From an uncultured Clostridia bacterium (lineage in GTDB: Bacteria; Bacillota; Clostridia; Oscillospirales; Oscillospiraceae): a stretch of DNA of 40,147 nt. The notes under the pieces were generated by a model, which worked only from the letters and a program-made list of their open reading frames with translations, was not told the origin of the DNA and did not search any database. The stretch lies in contig CALBJG010000120.1 in the NCBI GenBank assembly GCA_937892865.1, forward strand, positions 1-40,147, written 5' to 3'. Both the position numbers and the translations under genes were made by a program. Within the stretch, counting starts at the first letter, position 1; the number at the start of each line of letters is the position of its first letter. Of this stretch, positions 7,258 through 16,100 are shown piece after piece.

Positions 7258-9186
7258 ATGTTCCATACAATGCTTCCGATCCATATAAAGGAAAATACCG
7301 ATAAGCAGGATGTTCTGCATATGCTCCAAAAGGTCGGCGCAGAATATGCGATTCTGGCATTTGACCAGGTGATCCTGTCGGCGCAAATGGAAAAGAACGA
7401 AAAACGATTCGCCCAAATTGCCGAGTACATTCCTTTTTTGAAATCCTATGGATTCAAAGTCGGTATTTATTTTTGGTCACTGTGGCTGACGGATTTTGAC
7501 GATGAGACCCTGGAAAAAGAGGTGATCACCCGGTCTTCCGGCAAGCCCCGGATCAGCAATACGGCCTTAAACAGCAATGAGCCACAGCGCTCCGGCTTTA
7601 TTTGCCCCACATCTGAAAAGATCAGTATTATGCTGGATATTATTCGCTGCGCCGCTGACTGCGCGCCGGATCTGATCTTACTGAATGACGATTTGGGTTA
7701 TGCCACATATTTGGGCAGCATCGGCTGTTACTGCTACCCCCATATGGCGATGATCCGTCAACGCCTGGGGTATGATATTACCCGGGAGGAACTGCGTGAG
7801 GCGGTTGCCAGCGGAAAGCGGAATGATATCCGGGATGCCTGGCTGGAACTCCAGGGCAGATCCATTGAGAATTATGCAAAACGGATCCGACAGACCGTAG
7901 ACAGCGTAGATCCTTCTATCCGTTGCGGTTTCTGCTGTGTAATGTCCAACTGGATGGCAGACGGCACCAATGTGGAAAAGATCACCAAACTGTTGGCAGG
8001 AGATACCAAGCCTCTCCTGCGTACCATCGGCGCGCCCTACTGGGGGAAGATCAATGCCTGGGGCAACCGCCTGCAACATACGGTGGAACTGACCCGTATG
8101 GAATCCGCCTGGATCAAGGACGAAGAAATCGAGTTGATCGCCGAGGGGGATGTGTATCCCCGTCCGCGGCATATGGTGCCGGCTTCCTATTTGGAACATT
8201 ATCACACCGCTCTTATGGCAGCAGGCTGTTGCGACGGCATCTTTAAGATTATGTTGGATTATAATGCATCTTTGCGCTACGAAGGCGGCTATGTGGAGCG
8301 GCACATAAAAAATAAACGCATTTATGCAGAGATCGACCGCATCTTCGGCAACAAGACAGCCACCGGTGTCCGGGTATATGAGCGGATGAACAAGGCATCT
8401 GACGCGGATTTCACCGGAATCGCCGAGCCGGAAGAATATGCCTGCAATCTGTTTTTCTCCTACGCATCCAGGTTTTTGGCAGATAACAGCATACCCACGA
8501 TGTATGGTGGGAACGATGGCGTAGGTATCGCCTTTGGAGAAAATGCCCGCCATTTGCCAGGGGATGCCTTTGAAAACGGCTTGATATTGGATATCCGGGC
8601 TGCAAAGATTCTGATGGAACAAGGTATAGATGTGGGCCTTGAATCCATAGGTAATGTTATGGTCAATAACTTTCTGTATTTTCCCCGGCAGGATGAGAAG
8701 ATTCTGACCAATTACCGGGGTGCAGCAGCCTATGAGATCAGTCCCAAACCGAACGCCCGGGTGGTTACATATACCCAAAGGGGCAATGAACGGTTCCCGG
8801 ATGCCATCGAATATGAAAATGCCTCCGGTCAGCGCTTTTTGGTGTATGCTTTTGACGGCGCATTTGTCAATGAGGGCAGATACCGGAATTATTGTACGCA
8901 GGCGCAACTGGCAACATCCCTTTCCTGGTTGGCCCGCAAAGAAATGCCTGCGGTATGCCTGGGCAATCCGGATCTGTATGTAATTTGCAAACAGAGCAAA
9001 GATGGTATGGCCATCGGCCTTTGGAATATGTTTGCCGATGAGATTTTAAACCCGGAGATCACCCTGACGGAACGCTTCTGCAGCGCAGAATTTATCAACT
9101 GCGAAGGCACTTTGGATGAAAAAGGACTGCATCTTGCGACGATCCCGGCATACGGTTTTGCATTTATACATTTGAAACGCAAATAA
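7258..9186 (+). CDS. Putative TIM-barrel glycoside hydrolase, GH42-like layout
   Basis: 642 residues, not confidently assigned to a family. The N-terminal ~380 residues look like a (beta/alpha)8 barrel: strands such as YGFKVGIYFWSLW, LILLNDDLGY (D144/D145, candidate catalytic acids), IRCGFCCVMSNW and ELIAEGDVYPRPRH (candidate acidic residue). A middle alpha/beta domain (GLILDIRAAKILMEQGIDVG, about 445-465) resembles the trimerisation domain of GH42 beta-galactosidases, and a beta-rich C terminus closes the protein. No signal peptide. GAGGAG overlaps the rhamnosidase stop codon and lies 5 nt before the ATG, so the two are coupled. It probably removes another sugar from the same rhamnose-containing substrate (inference). 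Transcription ends at a terminator whose loop holds a repeat element. Confidence 0.65.
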   Translation: MFHTMLPIHIKENTDKQDVLHMLQKVGAEYAILAFDQVILSAQMEKNEKRFAQIAEYIPFLKSYGFKVGIYFWSLWLTDFDDETLEKEVITRSSGKPRISNTALNSNEPQRSGFICPTSEKISIMLDIIRCAADCAPDLILLNDDLGYATYLGSIGCYCYPHMAMIRQRLGYDITREELREAVASGKRNDIRDAWLELQGRSIENYAKRIRQTVDSVDPSIRCGFCCVMSNWMADGTNVEKITKLLAGDTKPLLRTIGAPYWGKINAWGNRLQHTVELTRMESAWIKDEEIELIAEGDVYPRPRHMVPASYLEHYHTALMAAGCCDGIFKIMLDYNASLRYEGGYVERHIKNKRIYAEIDRIFGNKTATGVRVYERMNKASDADFTGIAEPEEYACNLFFSYASRFLADNSIPTMYGGNDGVGIAFGENARHLPGDAFENGLILDIRAAKILMEQGIDVGLESIGNVMVNNFLYFPRQDEKILTNYRGAAAYEISPKPNARVVTYTQRGNERFPDAIEYENASGQRFLVYAFDGAFVNEGRYRNYCTQAQLATSLSWLARKEMPAVCLGNPDLYVICKQSKDGMAIGLWNMFADEILNPEITLTERFCSAEFINCEGTLDEKGLHLATIPAYGFAFIHLKRK

Positions 9187-9200
9187 AAGAAGAGGCAGCA

Positions 9201-9480
9201 TTTGGGCAACACTCCATAGCACAGCATCGCCGGAAAAGATGTATTTTTGCGCCAGAACAGCGTCAAAAATGCTCGCAATCCACAAAGGATTCCTGTGCTT
9301 TTTTCCTTGTCTGACACAAAACTCCATTCTTTTCAGGTGCTACGCAGTTTTGAAGTGGAAACTTTTTTGATCAACAAACAACAAAATTCCCGGAATGCTG
9401 GCGCATTTCGGGAATTTTTTGTGAAGTTAAGCAGAAAAAGGACCGTTCAAAACCGATGCTGCGTTACGGAGGGTTGCCCT
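9201..9480 (+). mobile_element. MITE-like repeat element, copy 1
   Basis: About 280 bp with imperfect ~27-bp terminal inverted repeats: GGGCAACACTCC... at 9204 against the reverse complement of ...GAGGGTTGCCC ending at 9479, continuing through the CAGCATCG block on each side. A second copy at 28317-28598 differs at about 20 positions (roughly 93% identical by eye). It has no transposase. Short frames inside are not credible genes. It carries its own terminator-like hairpin. Together with its flanking arms it fills the gap between convergent genes. Confidence 0.8.
9383..9420 (+). terminator. Terminator-like hairpin inside repeat copy 1
   Basis: AAAATTCCCGGAATGC (9383-9398), loop TGGC, GCATTTCGGGAATTTT (9403-9418) with one G-U pair, then further T residues. 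The upstream A-run makes it potentially active in both directions. Confidence 0.7.
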
Positions 9481-9494
9481 TGCTGCCTCTTCTT

Positions 9495-11216
9495 TTACTC
9501 ACTTTTTTGGGCGTTGATCTTTGCCAGTTCTTCCTCTTCCAGAACACGGTATGCCACTTTGCCGACCAAAGTCTTTGGCATTTCCTCTTTAAATTCAATG
9601 TCGCAGGGCATAGCGTACTTGGCGATATGCTTGCGGCAGTGATCCAAAAGGATCTGCTTTGTTGTGTCGTTGGGGGAAATGCCCGGCTTCAGCATAACGA
9701 AAGCTTTGACTTTCTGCATTTTGTAGTCATCGGGAATGCCGATGACGCAACTCATCTGCACATATTCGTGGGCATCGATGATGTTCTCCAACTGCGCCGG
9801 GTACACATTGTAACCGGAGGTGACGATCATCCGTTTGGCTCTGCCTTTGAAATATACAAAACCCTGCTCGTCCATCGTGCCCAGATCGCCGGTATATACC
9901 CAGGTAAGACCGTCTGCGTGGGTACGCAGTGTTTGGGCGGTTTCTTCCGGGTGGTGCATATATTCTTTCATAACCGTAGGGCCTGCCAGCAGGATCTCGC
10001 CCTCTTCACCGTAAGGCAGTTCTTGTTCGGTGCCCGGTTCCACGATCTTGATATAGGTGTCGGGGAAGGGAAGCCCGATAGAGCCTTCCTTGTAAATGTG
10101 TACCGGTGTCAGACAGCAGGCGGTAACGGTCTCGGTGGTGCCGTAGCCTTCCCGCACCTGGATAGATGCTTTGTGGTCATATAAGAATTTATCGAATTTT
10201 TTCTTCAGTTCGATGGACAGACTGTCACCACCGGAGAACACGCCTTTCAGACAACTTAAGTCTGCGCCGTCCATATCCGGCAACCGCAGCAGGGCTTCAT
10301 ACAGTGTGGGAACACCTGCGATAAAGTTGCAGCGGTTTTTAACCAAGTCTTTTGCATAACTCTTGGGTGTGAACCGGGGAACGAGGATACAACGACCGCC
10401 TTGTGTCAGCATTGTATGGATACAAACGCCCAAGCCAAAACCGTGGAAAATGGGCATAGCCGCCAGCATTTTGTCCCCGGGACGGAACATAGGATTGGTG
10501 GCAATGACCTGCTGACCCAGAGCATTGAAATTCCGATTGGTTAGCACGATGCCCTTGGTGGTGCCGGTGGTGCCACCGGAATACAGGATCACCGCAGGTT
10601 CAGCGCCGGTACGGGGGATCTTGTAATCATTGGAACAAAAACTGCCTAATTTAGTGAATTCTTTCCAGAGGATCACCGGCGCGTCGGCAGGGATTTTGTC
10701 GATCTTTCTGCCCTGGGTCAGCATATAGCCGGCTTTCATAGGGGCAGACAGGGCATCTTTGATGCTGGCAATAATGATGTTGACTACTTTTGTGTTGTTG
10801 CGCACACGGGCAAACTTATGGTAGAATTGATCCAGTGTAATGGCGGCAATGCTGCCGGATTCGTTCAGATAAAATTCGATCTCTTTCTCCGCAGAAAGGG
10901 GATGGATCATATTGGCAATGCCGCCAACTAAATTCACAGCGTAGAAAAGGTAGATCGCCTGGGGGCAGTTGGGCATAGCAATGGTCACCTTATCCCCGGG
11001 ACGGATGCCCAGAGTCTTTAGCGATCTTGCGCAGGTTTCGATCTGCCGGATCAGTTCCTTGTAAGTGGTGGATCTGCCCATAAAGTCAAAGGCAATATAA
11101 TTGGGATATTGCTTTGCGATGTTCTCTACTGCCTCAAACATAGAGCCATCAAAATAGTCAAGGTGCATAGGCACATCGCCTAAATAATCTTTCCAGGGGG
11201 TTTTTGCGGTAATCAT
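9495..11216 (-). CDS. AMP-forming acyl-CoA synthetase (fatty-acid CoA ligase type)
   Basis: 573-residue ANL-superfamily adenylating enzyme. Motifs in order: phosphate-binding loop YSGGTTGTTKGIVLTNRN, the A5 motif GYGTTETVTACC, the A7/hinge region YTGDLGTMDEQGFVYFKGR, and the catalytic-lysine region near the C terminus (MPKTLVGKVAYR, with the Lys of GK). It activates a carboxylic acid to acyl-AMP and then acyl-CoA in the cytoplasm. It starts 1 nt after the stop of the E2-like acyltransferase on the same strand, so the two form a tight operon and probably work in series: acid activation, then acyl transfer. The substrate is unknown; medium- to long-chain acids are typical of this clade. Confidence 0.9.
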   Translation of the reverse strand: MITAKTPWKDYLGDVPMHLDYFDGSMFEAVENIAKQYPNYIAFDFMGRSTTYKELIRQIETCARSLKTLGIRPGDKVTIAMPNCPQAIYLFYAVNLVGGIANMIHPLSAEKEIEFYLNESGSIAAITLDQFYHKFARVRNNTKVVNIIIASIKDALSAPMKAGYMLTQGRKIDKIPADAPVILWKEFTKLGSFCSNDYKIPRTGAEPAVILYSGGTTGTTKGIVLTNRNFNALGQQVIATNPMFRPGDKMLAAMPIFHGFGLGVCIHTMLTQGGRCILVPRFTPKSYAKDLVKNRCNFIAGVPTLYEALLRLPDMDGADLSCLKGVFSGGDSLSIELKKKFDKFLYDHKASIQVREGYGTTETVTACCLTPVHIYKEGSIGLPFPDTYIKIVEPGTEQELPYGEEGEILLAGPTVMKEYMHHPEETAQTLRTHADGLTWVYTGDLGTMDEQGFVYFKGRAKRMIVTSGYNVYPAQLENIIDAHEYVQMSCVIGIPDDYKMQKVKAFVMLKPGISPNDTTKQILLDHCRKHIAKYAMPCDIEFKEEMPKTLVGKVAYRVLEEEELAKINAQKSE

Positions 11217-11217
11217 A

Positions 11218-12081
11218 TCAGTATTCTACCTCTTCGTTTAAGGGTTTTTCCAAAAGTTCCGGCTCATCCAGCAATTTTTTCAAAAGTTGGACTGTGCGGG
11301 AGTAATAGTAGCCATCGGCAAGCCGTTCATCGATAGTCAAACCAATGTCAAGGCTGTCGCGCATCGTCACATTGCCGTCATCGTCAAAGAAAGGCCGCTT
11401 TTTCGCCTCACCGATGGCGCAGAACACCGAGGTCGTACCCCAGTTGGTCAGATGATGGTAACCGGCGTGGAGTTTGATCGAGCCTAAATTGGTCAGCACG
11501 ACAGAGCAATAGTAGGGGTCACCTTCGATCACGGATTGGGGCATCCAGCCATGACGGTCCAGGAAACGGGCGGCAGCGCCTACCATCTGGGCAAGAAAAC
11601 CGGGGATACTGGCAACAGCATTCAAACTCTCTGTGCCTGCGTCCACTTTATCACTGCGGCACAGTTGCAACTGGCGGAAAATCTCATCGTGAATATCGTC
11701 GATGGTTTCTGCGCCGGTGGTGCGTACTTGCGCCAGAGCTTCTGCGCCGTTGTCCGAAAAGATCTTTTTCACCGTAAACGCGGCAGATACTTCATTTCTC
11801 TGATACATCGTTTTATTGGCGATAAAGCGATTCATCTTCGGTCGCAGGGTGATGGTCTTCAAAACAGCTGTGACGATCACCTGAAACAGATTATAGGCAT
11901 ATTCCGGATTTCCGGCATTTTTCTTTTCCAGGTATGCATTGATGTTACTGAGATCGATCCGTTCGCTGATAAAGGCTTCATTATCGCACCGATTGGGGTA
12001 CATCAGCGGCATTACAAAGTGCATCGCGTGAATATTTTTCAGTTTTACACCGTCTTTACGGTCACCAAACTTTCTTGCCAT
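11218..12081 (-). CDS. E2-like (2-oxoacid dehydrogenase/CAT fold) acyltransferase lacking the catalytic His
   Basis: 287 residues matching only the catalytic domain of dihydrolipoamide acyltransferases (chloramphenicol acetyltransferase fold). There is no lipoyl domain and no peripheral-subunit-binding domain. The core LTNLGSIKLHAGYHHLTNWG and the C-terminal block are present, but the family signature (D)HRxxDG appears here as DERLADG at residues 251-257, with Glu252 where the catalytic His is expected. A standard transacylase mechanism is therefore doubtful. It is not next to any E1 or E3 gene but is fused in one operon with an acyl-CoA synthetase, so it may accept acyl-CoA or act as a binding or condensing partner. 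The product name 2-oxoacid dehydrogenase E2 would mislead. Confidence 0.78.
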   Translation of the reverse strand: MARKFGDRKDGVKLKNIHAMHFVMPLMYPNRCDNEAFISERIDLSNINAYLEKKNAGNPEYAYNLFQVIVTAVLKTITLRPKMNRFIANKTMYQRNEVSAAFTVKKIFSDNGAEALAQVRTTGAETIDDIHDEIFRQLQLCRSDKVDAGTESLNAVASIPGFLAQMVGAAARFLDRHGWMPQSVIEGDPYYCSVVLTNLGSIKLHAGYHHLTNWGTTSVFCAIGEAKKRPFFDDDGNVTMRDSLDIGLTIDERLADGYYYSRTVQLLKKLLDEPELLEKPLNEEVEY

Positions 12082-12122
12082 ATGTTCACTCTTTTCTCTT
12101 TATAGTTTGGAAATACCCTCAA

Positions 12123-12152
12123 ATTATAACACCAGTTTACAAGAAAAGACAA
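12123..12152 (-). promoter_or_regulatory. Sigma-A promoter of the acyltransferase/acyl-CoA ligase operon
   Basis: On the minus strand TTGTCT (12152-12147), 18-nt spacer, TATAAT (12128-12123), 41 nt upstream of the acyltransferase ATG. Confidence 0.6.
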
Positions 12153-12178
12153 CATTTTTTGTGAAGAAATTGTAACAT

Positions 12179-12209
12179 AAAAAAGGAATACCTGATTACA
12201 GGTATTCCT
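12179..12209 (-). terminator. Terminator overlapping the Spo0A-like stop codon
   Basis: Minus strand: an AGGAATACCTG arm (12209-12199), a TAAT loop that holds the stop codon, and a CAGGTATTCCT arm (12194-12184), then TTTTTT (to 12179). Confidence 0.85.
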
Positions 12210-12918
12210 CTTCTTCCAGTACACGGGCAAGATTTGAGAAAAATTCTTTGTTACTGGGACACTTTGTGTGATGGGGAAAGTACCGTTTCCAAATGGCAAC
12301 ATTCCGCTTGTCCCAACTGTGATGGACCAACTCCCGGATGGAATGTTCCACCTGTTTGCCGTCTTTGTTGCCGCAAAGTTCGGCGATGGCGGGGTAGAGC
12401 ACTTTGTTGACACCGATGGTCGGATCGTTACAGAATATGGGCAGGCCCACCCGTAAATGCTGAAAACCGTCCCGGTGCCGCGCCGATATCAGCGCATTCA
12501 AATGCTGCGTTATCCGGGATTGGGGATCTGCAGCATAGCTTCCCCGCTGTTGCAAATCCAGCAAATGAGCGATATTTTGCATAATTGCCAATGGACGGCA
12601 GGGCTTGGAAAGAAGGGCATCAACACCCAGATCCATCGCCATTTGATAAGTTCGTGCAGAGGGGGATGTGGTGAGGGCTAAAATGATCTCCGGCCGGCGA
12701 TCACCCAGCATCCGCAGCACCTGCAAACCGTCCAGCAGTGTTAAGCCAAGATCCAATACCAAAACATCCGGCTGTTGCGCCTGCAATTGCGCCAATGCAT
12801 CTTCGCCGTTGTGACATATGGCAATGGCGTATTCTTTTTGCATTTCCCGTTCAAGGGTATGACACAGGATATCATCGGGCAAAGCAAGCGTTAAGGTTCG
12901 CAAGTCAGACACTCCCAT
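12196..12918 (-). CDS. Spo0A-like response regulator
   Basis: 240 residues: receiver domain (about 7-122) with acidic pair D15/D16, phospho-acceptor D56 in VLVLDLGL, T83/T84 and K105, so phosphorylation is plausible. The C-terminal domain (about 135-238) matches the Spo0A DNA-binding fold (NKVLYPAIAELCG, QVEHSIRELVHHSW, PSNKEFFSNLARVL). The recognition helix reads VEHSIREL, whereas canonical Spo0A (recalled) reads VERAIRHA, so it is a divergent Spo0A or a paralogue with altered specificity. The ATG at 12918 has a poor ribosome site. A TTG six codons in (12903-12901) is preceded by GGGAG at 8 nt and would start the receiver domain like other family members, so the start is uncertain. Two 0A-box-like sites lie upstream. 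Confidence 0.8.
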   Translation of the reverse strand: MGVSDLRTLTLALPDDILCHTLEREMQKEYAIAICHNGEDALAQLQAQQPDVLVLDLGLTLLDGLQVLRMLGDRRPEIILALTTSPSARTYQMAMDLGVDALLSKPCRPLAIMQNIAHLLDLQQRGSYAADPQSRITQHLNALISARHRDGFQHLRVGLPIFCNDPTIGVNKVLYPAIAELCGNKDGKQVEHSIRELVHHSWDKRNVAIWKRYFPHHTKCPSNKEFFSNLARVLEEEEYL

Positions 12919-12935
12919 CCGGAAAGGTTTTTCCT

Positions 12936-12964
12936 ATTATATCAAAAATATGCATCTGTTGCAA
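12936..12964 (-). promoter_or_regulatory. Sigma-A promoter of the Spo0A-like gene
   Basis: Minus strand TTGCAA (12964-12959), 17-nt spacer, TATAAT (12941-12936). Confidence 0.75.
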
Positions 12965-12984
12965 TACTTTGTCCGGTGCGATTT

Positions 12985-13002
12985 TTCGACAATTATCGAC
13001 AA
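12985..13002 (-). promoter_or_regulatory. Two tandem 0A-box-like sites
   Basis: On the minus strand TTGTCGAT (13002-12995) and TTGTCGAA (12992-12985). The second matches the Spo0A box core TGTCGAA exactly. Spaced 10 bp apart, on the same DNA face, 21 bp upstream of the -35. They could serve autoregulation or control the divergent ABC transporter. Confidence 0.6.
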
Positions 13003-13067
13003 TCAGAAAAAAGTAAGAAAAACCTCTGATTTTACAAAGGATTCACAATTTATTTCCTGAAAATGGT

Positions 13068-13073
13068 TATAAT
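13068..13073 (+). promoter_or_regulatory. Candidate -10 for the ABC transporter gene
   Basis: TATAAT 40 nt upstream of ATG 13113, with only a weak, badly spaced TTCACA at 13042-13047. This suggests an activator-dependent promoter or a missed -35. Confidence 0.4.
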
Positions 13074-13112
13074 GATCAAAATGGAAAAATATTCCCAAAG
13101 GGGTAATGCGGT

Positions 13113-16100
13113 ATGTTACAACTTAAGAACATAAAAAAAGACTATCCGGCAGGCAGTGGTACGGTCCACGCGCTGAAAGGGATCGACCTGCAGTTCCGGA
13201 AAAGTGAGTTCGTTTCTGTTTTAGGCCCTTCCGGTTGCGGTAAGACCACAATGCTCAATATTATCGGTGGCCTTGATCAGTATACCGAGGGCGATCTGGT
13301 GATCAACGGTGTTTCCACCAAAAACTATAAAGACCGGGATTGGGATGCTTACCGCAACCATTCTATCGGCTTTGTGTTCCAAAGTTATAATCTGATACCC
13401 CACCAAAGTGTCCTGCAGAATGTGGAACTGGCGTTGACCCTTTCCGGCGTATCCCGGTCTGAGCGGAAAAAGCGGGCAAAAGAGGCGCTGGAATCCGTAG
13501 GCTTGGGTGACCAACTGTATAAAAAGCCCAGTCAGTTGTCCGGCGGTCAGATGCAGCGTGTGGCCATTGCCCGGGCGCTGGTCAATAATCCGGATATTAT
13601 TCTGGCAGATGAGCCTACCGGCGCATTGGACACGGAAACCAGTGTGCAGGTAATGGAGATCCTCAAAGAGGTGGCAAAGGACCGGTTGGTCATTATGGTC
13701 ACCCACAATCCGGATTTGGCAGAAACCTACTCCACCCGGATCATCCGGATGCTGGACGGTATTATCACCGATGACTCTGCGCCTTTGACAGAGGAAGAAC
13801 AGCAGACACTTAAACCCCGGGAACCGGTCAAATCCAAGAAAAAGCGGGAGAAGAAACCCGCGATGCGTTTTACTACTGCGTTCAGCCTTTCTCTGAAAAA
13901 CCTCATCAGCAAAAAAGGCCGTACGATGCTTACCAGTTTTGCAGGCTCTATCGGCATTATCGGCATCGCACTGATCTTTGCCGTTTCCCAGGGTATGACC
14001 ACCTATATCAATTCGGTGCAGGAAGATACCTTGTCTTCTTACCCGCTGACTTTGCAGGCGCAGCACATGGATATGGGCTCTCTGCTGACAGCGTTTATGG
14101 ATACTGCGGCATCCAAAGAAGAGCATGGGAATGACGCGGTCTACCAAAAGTCTATGTTCTACGATCTGATCAACTCCCTCAATGCAATGGAGAGTACCGA
14201 TAACGATCTGAAGAGTTTCAAGACTTTCCTGGAGACCCAGTGCGCAGACCAGGAAAGCGAATTATATCAATCCATCACCGGCGTCCAATACACCTATGAC
14301 GCAGACTTGATCGTTTATACGGAAAGTGTGGACGGTACGATCATCCGATCCGATACCCAGGAACTGCTGAAGGATCTGCTGGTGGAGTACTTCGGAATGG
14401 ATCTTTCCAGTATGCTCAATATGGGTGAACAGTACGGAATGAGCCAGGATGCTATGATGTCTATGTCCCCGATGGGATCTGCCGCCGTTTTGTGGCAGGA
14501 GATCCTTCCCGGCAAGGATGGAGAACTGATCAATCCGTTGCTGAAAAAACAGTATGATCTTGTGGGTGACAGCCGCTGGCCTACACGCCGGGATGAGATC
14601 GTGCTGGTAATGGATGAGAATAATGAGATCGACGATATGACTCTCTATGCCCTGGGTCTTACCTCCCGGGAGGATATCGATGCCTTGGCCCAGGCTGCAA
14701 TGGATAAAACCACTGTGGAACTGGATCAAAGACATTGGTCTTACGAAGAGATTCTGGGTATGGAATTCCGGGTGATCCTGGGCGCGGATTGCTATGTGAA
14801 AGATGAGATCACCGGCAATTATACCGATCTGCGGGAAAATGAGACCGGCTTAAAGTATCTGTATGACAATGGTCTGACACTGAAAGTGGTGGGCATTTTG
14901 CGTCCCAATGAGGAGGCAACCTCCGGTATGCTGGGCGGCGCCATCGGTTATACATCCGATCTGACTGCCTATATTGTTGAAAATGCCAAGGATTCTCCCG
15001 CGGTCAATGCCCAGTTGGCGGATGACAAAACAGATATTTTCACCGGTTTGCCTTTCAAGGAAAACAAGGGTGTTCTGAACGATGCCCAAAAGGCTTTGGA
15101 ATTTGATAACTACCTGGAAACTTTGGACGAAGCAGGCAAGGCAAAAGCCTACATTTCCATTAAGAGCATTCCTGCCCAGGAAGAGGTAGATGCCTTTGTT
15201 CAGCAGAATCTTGCAGACAAGACGGTAGAGCAGATCAAGGAAACACTGATCCAGGCAATGCAGCAGCAGACTTCTGCTGGCAGCAAGGAACTGGAAGACT
15301 ATATTGAGAATATGCCCCAGGAAGATCTGAACAAAATGTACTCCCAGATCCTGGTGCAGCAGTATACCATGCAGTATGCCGCCGGCGTACAAAAACAGTT
15401 GCTCCCGTTGGGCAATCAGGCGTTGGCAATGCAGTTGGCAGCGGAACTGCCCACCTATACCCAGGAACAAAAGGCCGCTTACTATGAGGCGGTGCTGGTA
15501 TTCTCCGAAACCACTTATGAAGATAATCTGATCAAATTGGGCTATGTGGATCTGAACGATCCGGCATCCATCAACCTCTACGCATCTTCTTTCGAAAGCA
15601 AGGATGTGATCGAGGAAGTGATCGCAGAGTACAACGCAGACCGGGATGAACTGGAGCAGATCGAGTATACGGACTATGTGGGTCTTATGATGAGTTCCAT
15701 CACCTCCATCATCAATGCCATCACCTATGTGCTGATCTCCTTTGTGGCCATCTCTCTGGTGGTGTCTTCCATTATGATCGGTGTGATCACACTGATCTCT
15801 GTGCAGGAGCGGACGAAAGAAATCGGAATCCTGCGGGCCATCGGCGCATCCAAACGGAATGTGTCCAGTATGTTTAATGCAGAGACCGTTATCATCGGCT
15901 TTACCTCCGGCGCTTTGGGCGTGATCGTAACCTGGCTGCTGTGTTTCCCCTTAAACGCCATTATCCAGCACCTTACCGGCCTGCCCGGTTTGGCAGCATA
16001 CCTGCCCTGGCAGGTGGCGGTGATCTTGGTAGCCATCAGTATGCTCTTGACGGTGTTCTCCGGTATCATTCCCTCCAGAAGCGCGGCAAAGAAAGACCCT

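Larger units (their letters stand above)
9189..9497. terminator. Bidirectional terminator split by a repeat element
   Basis: GAAGAGGCAGCA (9189-9200) pairs perfectly with TGCTGCCTCTTC (9481-9492). T-rich ends lie on both strands (TTTTAC after 9492; TTTTATTT on the minus strand). It lies between the convergent stops at 9186 and 9495. The two arms are separated by 280 bp of repeat element instead of a short loop. Confidence 0.8.

Noticed and set aside
7678..8907. 409-codon minus-strand frame opposite the TIM-barrel gene
   Set aside because: Antisense shadow with no start signal; the plus-strand frame is coupled to the rhamnosidase and has coherent domain content.
9247..9642. Short frames inside repeat copy 1 (and 28362-28637 in copy 2) that give similar peptides
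   Set aside because: Similarity comes from the repeated DNA. The frames run into the neighbouring gene on the wrong strand and lack ribosome sites.
11218..12081. Annotation as a pyruvate dehydrogenase E2 component
   Set aside because: No lipoyl or binding domain, no E1/E3 genes nearby, and the catalytic His is absent.
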